Positions 41,383-51,265 of a stretch of 64,000 nt of DNA are shown one piece after another. Below the pieces are notes generated by a model. That model was not told the DNA's origin and did no database searches. It saw only the letters and a list, made by a program, of their open reading frames with translations. Source of the stretch: Mycosarcoma maydis (Eukaryota; Basidiomycota; Ustilaginomycetes; Ustilaginales). Each line of letters starts with the position of its first letter. Within the stretch, counting starts at the first letter, position 1. Both the position numbers and the translations under genes were made by a program. The stretch spans positions 1,488,001 through 1,552,000 of the forward strand of contig NC_026478.1 in the NCBI RefSeq assembly GCF_000328475.2, read 5' to 3'.

Positions 41383-42012
41383 ATTGATATCACCACACGG
41401 CACGACAGCTTTTGCCACACTATGATTCTCGATCGAACTTGCTGATCGAAAATTGCCCTTTTTCCTTGTAGCGCGCACTTATCCGGGAAGCACATCCTAG
41501 ACAGTTTGCCAAGTCGCTTCACACGCGCAAGCGCACACTTTTTGCAAATCAAGTCGTGGGAATTTGGTCACAACGCTGTACCACTTGTAGCTAGATGCAT
41601 CAAAGTTCATGGATCAACATGGCGTGAACTCCAGAGTGCACGTGCAATCACGACTGTGCTGCGACAACGGCTGTTGTGTCGCATTCGTGACTGATGGACA
41701 CTGAGAGATCGAACCAGGTGCGCAAGGTTTCTGCGACGCAGTGCAGTGCGATCTGGATTTTCTTAGAGGCTCGCGGTAAGCTTGAATGCGGCATGCACGC
41801 TTTGCGGAGCGGGAGCGTGAGCGGTTCATGACATGCGATTGCAAACTAGGAAGCAAGTTAGGAGTTACATAGATGATACAAGGTGATGGGAGCACAAAAT
41901 GTGTTTGGATCAAGGTGTAGAATCGCGAGAAGAGCGCATGCAAGAGAGACGCGCTACGAAGCAGCAACGTGAAACCAAACTCCGAGCCACGAGATTCGTG
42001 ATTTACATAACG
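41383..42012. other. Convergent 3' spacer between regulator 1 and JEN1-type transporter
   Basis: About 630 nt holding the 3' ends of both genes. A GATTCGTGATTTAC repeat copy is at about 41993-42006, directly before the transporter stop. No gene was seen. Confidence 0.5.
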
Positions 42013-43727
42013 TTACTTGGAAGTAGCGGTCATAGTGTAGGTCAAATCGATCGATTTCGTGTCGGGGCTGTTGTCGACTTCCTTGTGGTAGACGGGCAGT
42101 TCGGGCTGAGCCTCGGCGGTAGCAGCTGCAGCGTTCTCGAATCGTGCGCCCTTCTTCTCCGGACCAACCGACGCGGTAGCTGCCAATCCTAGCGCGATAA
42201 TCAAAGTCGCATACGCCATCACCGGTCCATACGCCTCCACTCGTCCCTTGGACGTGTGAATAAAGTTGTTCTCCGAGAGGTAGTTGATCAGCTGAGTCGA
42301 GGGCGATGAGATCGCATTACCCAGCTGGTAAGTGAGACCAACAAAGATCGCTCGGAATGCCGGAGGCGAGATCTCGGCAAGGTACACGGGAACAACTCCC
42401 CAAGCACCTTGAACCATGGCCTGTTGTGTGCAGAGCAAGTGAACCAAGCAAGAGTCACGAGTGATCATGAATCATGCCGACGAAGCGAGACGAGACAGAA
42501 AAGATCGAAAATGAAATGCCAAGAGATGTCAGAGAATCAACTAGATTTGCCACGTGTCGACGTTGTCGAAATCGTGAATCACGAATACGTATACGTCGAG
42601 TCCTGAGTGATACATACCTGAATCATGAATCCGCCGGCTTCGAGACCAGATTCGGTGCTGGGCAGAATCCAGGCTGGGATAAGGCAGCAGCAGAGCAAGC
42701 AAGCAAAGATCATGGCCCTTCGCCTTCCGATCCACTGCGACATGTAGCCCCAAATCGTACCACCGACGCACGCTCCTACCTTCATGATGATACTGGCCCT
42801 GGAAGCAGCGGTGTTGTTGAGTTTCTTTCCGGCGAGCATGAAGGTGGTGTAGCTGTCCTGAGAGCTGTGAGAGAGCCAGTTGAACCAGCTCATCAGAATG
42901 ATGGCGAAGATGCAAACCTTCCACTCCTTACGAAGCATGGCGCCAAAGCTCTTGCGGAAGTTCTTGGTGCCCGTGCCCTTGCTGGCTTTGCGAGCCTCGA
43001 TGAATTGCTTGGATTCGGGCCACAAGAGACGCAAGAAACCAACAGCAAAGCTAAAGCCAGCTCCGACCCAGAACATGATGGGCCAAGTGTTGACGGCTCC
43101 ACCGACACCCAGGTTGACACAAGCAGCGAGCACGTAGCCAAACGAGTAACCTTGCTGGAAGATACCGCTCATGAGACCTCTTGCTTCGGCGGGAATGTTT
43201 TCAAGCGCCATCGAACTAGCAGCTCCGTAGACGCCTCCCATGAACAGACCAAAGAGTGCACGAACGGCGAGGAATTCGTTGAAGGTTCGGCAGTAGATCG
43301 AAGCGACCTGGAGAGCGCCCAGGCACCACATGTTGACGACGAGTGGGTACTTGCGGCCGAAGTAGTCAGAAAACACACCAAAGATCGCAGCACCTACTGA
43401 TCGCAAAAGGAGAGTTAGGGTGATTGCTTCGGTGACCTTGGTCTTGGACACGCCAAAGTGCTTGGCCATCTTGGTGGTTTGAATCGAAAGCGCGTGGAAG
43501 TCGAAGGCGTCGGCAGTCCAGGCGCTGAATCCGATCAGGTACGCACACCAACCCGCCAATCCAAGCATGGTGACCAGTCGGAAGGGGTTGGGAGGCAGGC
43601 TAGGCTTCTCCCAGACGACTTGTTCCTCGCCGTTATCATCGACAATAGTCGAGCGAACCTTCCAGTGGAAGAGGTCCTTGAAGTTTTGAGCGCCTTGCGC
43701 GAGAACACTCTTCTTTGACTCGGCCAT
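42013..43727 (-). CDS. JEN1-type monocarboxylate/proton symporter (MFS)
   Basis: Plasma-membrane permease of the major facilitator superfamily. Two exons on the minus strand, 42618-43727 and 42013-42420, with a 197-nt GT-AG intron, give 505 residues. The frame continues cleanly from GGFMIQ into AMVQGAWGVVPVYL. The Jen1 signature NxxSHxSQDxxxT is present at residues 283-295 (NWLSHSSQDSYTT); it is the substrate motif of lactate, pyruvate and dicarboxylate transporters. The general MFS loop motif GVFSDYFGRK lies at 117-126. The N-terminal cytosolic tail of about 50 residues (MAESKKSVLAQGAQNFKDLF) is like yeast Jen1. Lactate/pyruvate versus malate/succinate preference cannot be decided here. In yeasts such genes are glucose-repressed. 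The intron contains a copy of the spacer repeat. Confidence 0.9.
42569..42586. repeat. TCACGAA repeat inside the transporter intron
   Basis: AATCGTGAATCACGAAT lies within the 197-nt intron. It is the one clear copy of the spacer repeat seen inside a gene in this window. Confidence 0.8.
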
Positions 43728-46387
43728 GGTTGCAAGGATGTGGGAAGCACTTGGTGGGAGGAGAGGGTTTCGATGAAGTGAGCAGATAGGCATGTGAGCA
43801 ATTTTGGCCTCGTTAAGTAGATTTCAGGTCAGCTTCAAAGGTAACGTGGGGACCCCTCACCCCTCACTAGGCTGTCACGAGAGGCAGATTCGCTACACCA
43901 ACAAAGATGTGGAGAACGGCGCATTCTCTCACTGCTGCAGTAGTCACAACAACGGATGTGATGAGTGTACAGCAACACGCGAACGATAACTTACCTCACA
44001 TTAGTCACATTTCTTGCCTGTCATGCATAGAGGTCTCGTGGCGAATTGTGGGGGAAACGTTCCTGATTGGCTGACACATGCGTTAGCACCAAGCTCTTGC
44101 AAAACAAAGCCGCTGCCCGCTCAGCCGCAGCAGTCGAGACTAGGTTCGGCCCGCAATCAACCGGGGAGTGTTTCAGGACCTGGTTCCAACCTGGCAAAAG
44201 CAGGAGAGCTGCGGCTTGCTAGCTGTGTCCCCAAAAGAAAACGGTGCATAGGGGGAGAACCCCAACGCTTCTTGTCTGGCGTTACAAAGAGAAGATGCCT
44301 GCCCGCATGAACGGCCAAGAAAGTTCGATGCACAGTTGACCACATATCCGTGCATTGGTGCTACAAAAGGAGTGTTCCAGCAAACGCGTCAAGTGGATCT
44401 ATCTGACCAGGTAACAGAAAGCCGAAGCGCGGAGATGAGGAGTCACAGAAGTCTACGCGGATACATCCGCAGGCTCGTACTTTTCATAGAACGCGGAGAC
44501 TGAAAAGGAAATGATTCCAGAATCAGGAATGCAGTCCAGTACACTGTGCGAAGCGCCTGAGCTCTCCTCCAGATGCCTGGAGCCCAGATCGATGCGAGGC
44601 GATGCGAGGCTCGGCTCGCATGGTTTCCACGCGAGAACGCCAAGAAAACGCGGAGTTACATTCTCCTGCAGAAAATACGGGGCTGCCCATTGTTGAACTG
44701 CCATTCATTGCTCAACTCAACAGCCTGCTCGGGACCTGGTCTAGTTTTTTTATTGGCCACGCAAATGGCGGGGGCCCAGCCGCCGTACATCTCAATCTTC
44801 CCGCACTTCCAACGGCGAAATCCAAAGCCATGCCCCTTCTTGTGAAGCCGCGTCTAGTCCTCGTAAGCTTTGTCGTAAAATGTGTCAACAGAGCGCCAAA
44901 CCGTCTTTCTTGAGGCTGGAACGCTACTCATCACGCCTCTTGGCTGCCACCTGGTCAAGCAGACAAGAGACATCTGTCTAGCTTATCTGAAGAAAAAGAA
45001 GAGCAAGTGAAAAAAGCACTGCAGGGTAGAGATGGGCCAATTAGCCGGTCATAACTTTTTACCAGCTTTTCAATGTCCCGGCGGACGGGTGCGAACGGAT
45101 GAAACAATGTCATATAGAGCCGACTGAGACACTTCGGATCATTCCGTGCCAGACCAAACACACAGAAGTAGACAGGGTTCCACCCACAGAAGGCGAGTGG
45201 AGAGGAAAGGTCGTGCAGCGTTATGGTCCAAGATCAAAGGACATTCATGATTGCTCAGCCCGTCCGGTCACAAACCCTCGCCTATTAGCCAACGCTTCGA
45301 GACGCGGTGACGATTGCCGATAAGCTCAGCCAATCGGAAAATTCATTCTGACCATCAATTCAAAGTCAGCTTCCCCACGATCTGTCGCACCAACCTCCTC
45401 ATCTGCGAGGTCATACTTGAATCGCGCTGTCTGAGCCTCGTTCTCTCGGTGATGGAACTGTCTTACTACAGGCTTGCGATCGCGAGCGCGGAAACAGGCG
45501 CACCTCCTATTCTCCCAGCTTTACACATCAAAGACAAGTTAGTCATCCGCGGAATTCCAACACACTGAGTTCACCCTGTGTGCATCCAAGTTGGTCACCC
45601 GTAGCTTCCTCATTGCTTTGCTGTAGCCGAGTATCAGCCATGCTCGACGTGGGCATCTTCAAAGCTTTTGGCACCGTTCCCGCCCACGTCCATCTGACAC
45701 TGCTCTGTATGCATTGAAGTCAGCACTGCAGCACAACTACAGACCAACCGGCCATTTTCATTTTTGGTGTCCCGTCCGATCCAATGAGGCTGGTCACTAG
45801 TCACCTTTTTCATCGACATCAGATGATGACTTGCTTGTCACAAATTTCTCGTTGTGGAAAATCTGCTACTGCTGAGAAGTGTGCTGGAGCTGTGTTGCAC
45901 CCATGCTGCCGCAAGTCGTCTCACAAAGAGAGGTTCCAGCCAAGTATCTTGTTCCCTCGGGATCGCGGATGAAATCATGCGCCTCCTTGTCCTCCTTGCT
46001 CAGCCGTATCCTCCCGGACGGCTCATGACCCGACATTTCGCTGCAGTGGCGGAGAGAGCTACGGAGCTTTCCGCTCAACCGATCTCCTAGCTAGCTCTGC
46101 CAACTTATGTGGCGAACTCTCGACATCCATGGACCCTGGCGTGCTGGCTTTGCTCTCAGGTCGGAACAGCCACAGCCGCTTCCAAACAGTCGGGCCGACC
46201 CTGACACATTCACGGTTCTTCACCTTCGAGATTTTAATGCGTAAAGTGCAATAATGTATGCTGGCCAAATCCTGCGGAGGAGATGAACGTACCGTACTAC
46301 ACCCCAGACCTTGCCAAAGTCGACGTGAATATGTTGAAAGACCGTAGTATCGTAATAATAGCTTAGTGTGTCTGACTTTATCCGACA
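43728..46387. other. 2.7-kb spacer between JEN1-type gene and tRNA-Leu
   Basis: The left part should be the transporter promoter. No supported protein gene was seen in the rest. Several frames of 60-100 codons exist on both strands, but they overlap one another, mostly begin at non-ATG codons and show no domain. The heptamer repeat is largely absent here, unlike in the other long spacers. Confidence 0.45.
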
Positions 46388-46477
46388 GGCAAGATGGCCG
46401 AGTGGTCTAAGGCGCTGTGTTCAGGAGGTTCATCTTATCGCAGTCTTCGGGCGTGGGTTCGAATCCCACTCTTGTCA
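46388..46477 (+). tRNA. tRNA-Leu (anticodon CAG) with a 12-nt intron
   Basis: The cloverleaf folds by eye. Acceptor stem GGCAAGA pairs with TCTTGTC (one G-U) and the discriminator is A. The D arm is GCCGAGTGGTCTAAGGC. Anticodon stem CTGTG pairs with CGCAG, and the T arm is GTGGG-TTCGAAT-CCCAC. The sequence between the anticodon-stem halves is 19 nt, leaving a 7-nt loop TTCAGG+T after removal of a 12-nt intron (AGGTTCATCTTA) at the usual site one base 3' of the anticodon. The CAG anticodon decodes CTG as leucine. The variable region is 9 nt, short for a leucine tRNA. A B-box (GGTTCGAATCC) is present, and a T-run (TTTTTT, about 46490-46495) follows as the RNA polymerase III terminator. Confidence 0.93.
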
Positions 46478-46489
46478 CCAATTACGATA

Positions 46490-46495
46490 TTTTTT
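46490..46495 (+). terminator. RNA polymerase III T-run after tRNA-Leu
   Basis: TTTTTT about 12 nt past the mature tRNA 3' end, followed by GG. Four or more T residues on the sense strand are the standard Pol III stop signal. Confidence 0.75.
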
Positions 46496-46661
46496 GGTCC
46501 TTTTGATTCCTTTTTTCTGGTCTTTTTCTTTGGGACTGTTTCGACTTACTGTATGCTCTGTCCCTTTCGGATGGGTTTTTTCAGTTGGACTGTTCTAGAT
46601 GCATGTTCAGGGATCAAACGAACAAAGAAAACAGGCATTCACATAATTGAATCCGATTCAA

Positions 46662-48113
46662 CTACGCTACATGATTTCGAGCAAAGCGGGACGCAACAGG
46701 AAGTTGCACCATCTCATGTGTGGTGCTGGTGGCCTGGTGGTAAGCAGGCAGTGGAGGGACCGGCGGAGCGGTGGCATCATCATCGATGTACTCGATCGTG
46801 ATTTCGGTGTCTGTGTTGGGAATTCCTCGTGCTTGGGCAGCTACCGCATGACGCCTTCTAGCTGCGAGTGCCGAGGCTGTTCCTGCACTCAGCCGATTGC
46901 GAGCGGTATTGACAAGAGCGATGCTACGTCTTTTAGCAGTCTTGATCTTGGACGTCTTGGCGCCCTGACCGGTGCTTTTCGCTGGGGGCGGATGACTTGA
47001 CTCGACGTTGCCGCCGGCAACACGTCGGCGCCGGGCACGTTCCCGAGCACGAGTTGCTTCTTGAGACGTGTAGCCACCGATGCGGATCTGGGTGCTACTG
47101 GCGATACTGGCTGCACTGCAGGATTGGTGGCTGACATCGCTATCGCGTCGCTCGCTTGATGCATGCTGCCTCCCCCAAGAATTGTCGTGATGGGGCGGAA
47201 GTGCGCCTGCACTAGGCTCACGTTCCTGCACGACGCCGGCACGTGCGTTATAAACAAAGTCGCGCGTGATCGATGAGCGATCTGCTTCGGCAATCGACAT
47301 GTCAACAGCTACGCTCGAGGGGGTTCGACAATGTTGCGTCCGTCTCGCCCTGTCCGCTAGCACCTGCTTGTGGGATGCAGTCTCAAGAGATGGGAAAGTC
47401 TCATGTATAGACACGCTTTGACTGTGTGTGTTGCGTTGTCCGCCTTTTGGTTTAAAGAACCTACGAAGGGATGTGGAAGACTTCCCGGTGCTGGTGATGG
47501 CGCCGTAACCCTTTTCGTGACCAAACGAGTGATACATGTGGCCTTGTCCTTGCCTCTCGATGAAATTCTTCCGCTTCGTGGCAAACAAGCTGCGACCATC
47601 TTTGAGCGGATGAGAATGGAAAGCGAGCCCGAGGCACAAATAGAAGACGCCCACGGTGAACAGCATCCAGCTAACGACGAGCGGGAATTCGTCCAAGTAG
47701 TGGGACAGAATGGAAGTCGCAATTACCACATGAACGGTTCCAAGCGCTGCAAGACCTCTTGTGCGGCTGAGTACGGGAAACCATAGCTTGGCAGCATGCT
47801 CGAGCCTCGAATTACCAAACCAGCTGAGCTCGGCAAAGAACAGCGCTACCACACCGAGCACAAGTAGCGCACGATGTAGCTCGACCCAAAAGATGCCCCA
47901 TGTCTGCATAGGTATGGAAGTCCCAGGAACGTAAGCGCAATCTTCGGCTTCAGCCACGTCCATGATCGCGTCACTACGGTAGTCGCGAATGTCCTCCACT
48001 AGACCCATAATGAGGGTAGCGAACACGAGAAGGAGGACGATGAGCGAGGTGATACGGAGGGCATTGAGGCCCACAAAGGCTATTTTGGCTGCTTTTGACG
48101 TCGACTTCGTCAT
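46662..48113 (-). CDS. Four-transmembrane hypothetical protein with disordered tail
   Basis: Single exon, 483 residues from the ATG at 48113 (MTKSTSKAAK). Four hydrophobic helices lie in the first 185 residues: ITSLIVLLLVFATLIMGLV, a helix around LLVLGVVALFFAEL, one around GTVHVVIATSILSHYL, and one around VVSWMLFTVGVFYLCLGLAF. Two Cys and acidic residues (AEAEDCAYVP) sit in the first loop. The remaining 300 residues are polar, Ser/Arg/Ala-rich and basic, with likely phosphosites, and face the cytosol if the N-terminus is inside. The topology resembles uncharacterised basidiomycete membrane proteins. I do not recognise a named family and assign no function. It lies tail-to-tail with the tRNA gene. 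Confidence 0.75.
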   Translation of the reverse strand: MTKSTSKAAKIAFVGLNALRITSLIVLLLVFATLIMGLVEDIRDYRSDAIMDVAEAEDCAYVPGTSIPMQTWGIFWVELHRALLVLGVVALFFAELSWFGNSRLEHAAKLWFPVLSRTRGLAALGTVHVVIATSILSHYLDEFPLVVSWMLFTVGVFYLCLGLAFHSHPLKDGRSLFATKRKNFIERQGQGHMYHSFGHEKGYGAITSTGKSSTSLRRFFKPKGGQRNTHSQSVSIHETFPSLETASHKQVLADRARRTQHCRTPSSVAVDMSIAEADRSSITRDFVYNARAGVVQEREPSAGALPPHHDNSWGRQHASSERRDSDVSHQSCSAASIASSTQIRIGGYTSQEATRARERARRRRVAGGNVESSHPPPAKSTGQGAKTSKIKTAKRRSIALVNTARNRLSAGTASALAARRRHAVAAQARGIPNTDTEITIEYIDDDATAPPVPPLPAYHQATSTTHEMVQLPVASRFARNHVA

Positions 48114-48717
48114 GGCAGTGTTCAGATTCAAGCAATTGCAGAGTTATGTCGAGTTTGTGGTCGATGGAGGGGTAGGGTGACATGATCACCTTCAGTCCCA
48201 TGAATTTTGACCTTTATGGGCCACCAGGTCCTTACATTAGAGCTTGAATCCAGCCCCGACTTGTTGAAAGGACTCTGAACAAACACTGGGCACCTGTTGA
48301 GAGCACAACAAAGGGGAGCGAAGATATTCACGATTGTGGGTCCCTTTGTGGCCTAGCGTGAATCAGCGCGTCGCTCGTGGCGATGCAAAAATCTTGAATG
48401 CATTCGCTGACGGCGCCGGCTTGACGCCATGACAGCGAGTTGCCGAGAAGTGAAAGGAAGCCCGCTGCCGCATCTTCTCGTCAATGCTTTGTTACAAGCA
48501 AATGGGCCTGCTTCTTTGTCTGGTGACAGACTTCTGCAAACAAGTGGGAACAAAGGAACTTGGTCATCTTGAACCCACCAAATACGAAAGAACCTGATCG
48601 TTTCAATACAATCGATCGATCGGGTTCGACTTCAGTCACCGATTTCCTTCTTTCTCCATTTTCTTGTCACGTGCACGGTGTCGCGAGACTCAATGTTACA
48701 GCGTCTCGCAATTTGCT

Positions 48718-48764
48718 AAATCGTGAATCACGAATCACGAATCACGAATCACGAATCGTGAATG
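48718..48764. repeat. Best tandem array of the TCACGAA heptamer
   Basis: AAATCGTGAATCACGAATCA starts the array. GAATCAC repeats four times with exact 7-nt spacing, bounded on both sides by the inverted form (ATCGTGAAT). It is the longest perfect run of this unit in the window. Confidence 0.9.
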
Positions 48765-50371
48765 TGGTGTGATGTCAAGGTGTCAAGATCGGTTAGATTC
48801 ACGATTGCCTTCATTCCTGGTTCCTAGCCCGCGCACAATTACGATCCGCGGGAAGCAGCGGTGCTCAAATCGTGAATGAGCTTGATGCAACAAAGCCGCC
48901 TGTCGAGCATAGACCAGGTGGAGGTGGAATTGCTCCCACTTTTTCCCATCGAGCAGAAGCACTACGAAGCAAAGGGTGAGCAAGGGTTCATGTCGTGCTA
49001 GTTATAAGAATTTGGCAGCGAGTTTCAGCCAGGGCCTAGAAAAAGACTGGCACGACAAATTCTCCAGTTGTGTCACTCTGGTTGACGAAACTGAGCCGTG
49101 ACTGGCGCGTAAAGTGCTGTCGTGTCATAGAGATTTCATCATCTTCGCTGACACATTCACAAGGTCTTTTGATGACGAGTGCAACGAGGTGCAGCAACCT
49201 CGGACACCATCTTCCATCCTGCGTGAACGGTTATCAAAAAAGGTCCGAGGGAGTTGTCACCAAACAAAGCATAGCCTGAATCAGGACTCAAGACTGGATC
49301 AGGGACAGCCTGAAAGTGCTTGAGTGAACGAAGACACTGGACAGCAAACTCGCCTCCTTGCACACGATCCTTGCAACAAAATCGTGGATGGCTGCGACAC
49401 GGCAGCAAGCTCACGTGAGACCGTCAAAGGGGAAAGAAACATTCACGATTCAAGAAGAATAACACAAAATTGCTGCACGCTCGCTCTTTGCAGCTGTGGA
49501 CCCGTCTAAAATCCCCCTCATGCCTTGTGTGAAAACACATTCGCGATTCGGCGCCAGGGTAATTAAAACTAGAATCACTCTTTTAAGCGAGACTTGAATT
49601 TCGTTCAGTGAGTCTCGAGCGAGGTAAGGAATACAGTATATGGCCGCACTGCCACATTGGGCACTCGTTGGATTCACAATTGTTCCTTCGAGAGCTTGGT
49701 GAATACGATAGCAACCACACGGTACGACACGACAACGATGATGCAACGCACAGTAGTCCGATCTAGTCCGAATCGCGGCACAGGGTGGCATGGCAGAACG
49801 TGTCAGCACAGCGCAGTCACAGAGTGGAATCGTGAATCAAGAATCTCCACGGAGGCTGATTGCCGGACATTCATGAAATCTGTCGTCGCTTGTTGGTCAC
49901 CCCGATTCGACTTCCGCGGCACTTGTCTCGGGTCCTATTCTGCGATGTGCTCATCCAAGGTTGCCTGCTTCCGAGCCATCCTGAGCCATCTTTGAGCGAT
50001 TCGAAACATTTTCGCGCACATGTGCACTTGCCGTTTTGCCACCCGTGACTGGTGGGAGGGCAAGCGGTGAAGTATCAGCTGCAAAGTGGCGTATCGCGCT
50101 TACACGGCGCTTCCAATATGGCAATTCAGGTCCGACGGACTTGTCAGGCAAGGTGTGAAAGTACCGAGGAAGAGATAAAAAAAAATTAACTTAAGGTAAC
50201 CTCGTCGGTTGCGTTCCTGGTTCGCCGCCATATTTCCGTGATCGTGGATCGCGGCTGAACCTGTCACACGGCGGATGGGACAAGTGGCCACGCATTCGCG
50301 ATTCTATGAGAGCTTGGTTGGCCCTTCTCAGCTGCACAGATCGTCAGGTAAATTTTTGGCTGCTGCGTAAG

Positions 50372-50623
50372 TTAGTTAGTGCACTCTTTGTGAGACATCA
50401 AACGAGCAGCATACCTGTTTTGTCTCTTGCAGCTGCTTGCTTCGGAACTTACACCCGAGCTAGCCTCTGAAGACGAAGCCTTCCTCTTTCTCGGCTCGGC
50501 TTGTGGTTCTGCATCAATCAATTCCATCCATGCTTGTTTGGATGCCACGCTCAGGATCGTAGCCACAAGTCGTGAATCCTTTCGGGCACTCTGCTGTTCG
50601 AAACGCTTCGAAACATTTCGCAT
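50372..50623 (-). CDS. Candidate small basic protein (unconfirmed)
   Basis: An 83-residue frame with a true ATG at 50623, beginning MRNVSKRFEQQSARKDSRLV. It is charged, with a helix-like N-terminal half and a Ser/Arg/Lys-rich middle (EPRKRKASSSEASSG). Two possible splice donors (GTAAGT and GTATGC) occur inside it, so it could be a first exon. No family is recognised and the overlapping plus-strand frame lacks an ATG. Coding status is uncertain. Confidence 0.25.
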   Translation of the reverse strand: MRNVSKRFEQQSARKDSRLVATILSVASKQAWMELIDAEPQAEPRKRKASSSEASSGVSSEASSCKRQNRYAARLMSHKECTN

Positions 50624-51265
50624 AGCATCGAATTCTCAGTGTCACAATCTGGTCACAATCTGATCCTCTCTGCTCAAGCGTAGATGTGGTCATCCCGGGA
50701 CTTCATCTCCGCGGCACAAAGAGGGTCCAAGTCCCTCCGCTGAATGCTACCGCTATCAACGTTTCCTCCAAGAAAATACCACTCGACCCTGCATAGCGCC
50801 TTTTCAGCTTGTCCTTCTTCTGCTGGTCGTGTCGCTCCCCTTCATCCTCAACGGCCACCCTGCTCTGCGTCAGACAACTTTTCAACCTAGCTTGTCAATC
50901 ACCGTCGGCCCGCCCTCTTTGCTTGCATCCGAGCCACGGGCGTACTTCGCCAAACTTGCGTTTGCCTGTTTTCTCTTTACACCTTGACCCTCTTATGCGC
51001 GAACCGGCCGTTCCATTCCGCCGAATCGCTTTGACATCCTCATCCCTATCTGTTGCTCAGTCATGGCAAGGTGATCGTCTACGACATTTTTGTTTACTGA
51101 TCTGCGACCATAATCAAGTTCCAGATCCATAGAAGCTTGGAATCTGCTTCCCCATTTGCATTACCACTTGACACCATTCAGCATAGTCATTCGTCTTCTG
51201 CGCACGGCGCTACAGCAGAGGCGGCCCGCGTCCCCTCTCTGTCTGCTCCATCACAATACAGACCA

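Larger units (their letters stand above)
48114..51265. other. 3.1-kb divergent spacer between four-TM gene and WD40 gene
   Basis: Contains the promoters of two divergent genes. Repeats of the TCACGA family occur near 48328, 48718-48764, 48797, 48869, 49441 and 49827. One ATG-initiated minus-strand frame at 50372-50623 is listed separately. From about 50730 to 51265 the plus strand is pyrimidine-rich and is probably the leader of the WD40 gene. Confidence 0.45.

Noticed and set aside
41693..41730. Second tRNA-like T-loop on the minus strand
   Set aside because: GGTTCGATC occurs, but the flanking bases cannot form a T stem or an acceptor stem.
42474..43400. 308-codon plus-strand frame over the JEN1-type gene
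   Set aside because: The opposite strand encodes a well-supported membrane transporter with a family signature. The plus-strand product has no recognisable feature.
48714..48768. Heptamer array as a CRISPR array
   Set aside because: Units are 7 nt with no spacers, the genome is eukaryotic, and no cas genes are present.
48560..48772. Small protein with ITNHESR-type repeats
   Set aside because: The peptide repeat is only the translation of the noncoding heptamer (three units equal seven codons).
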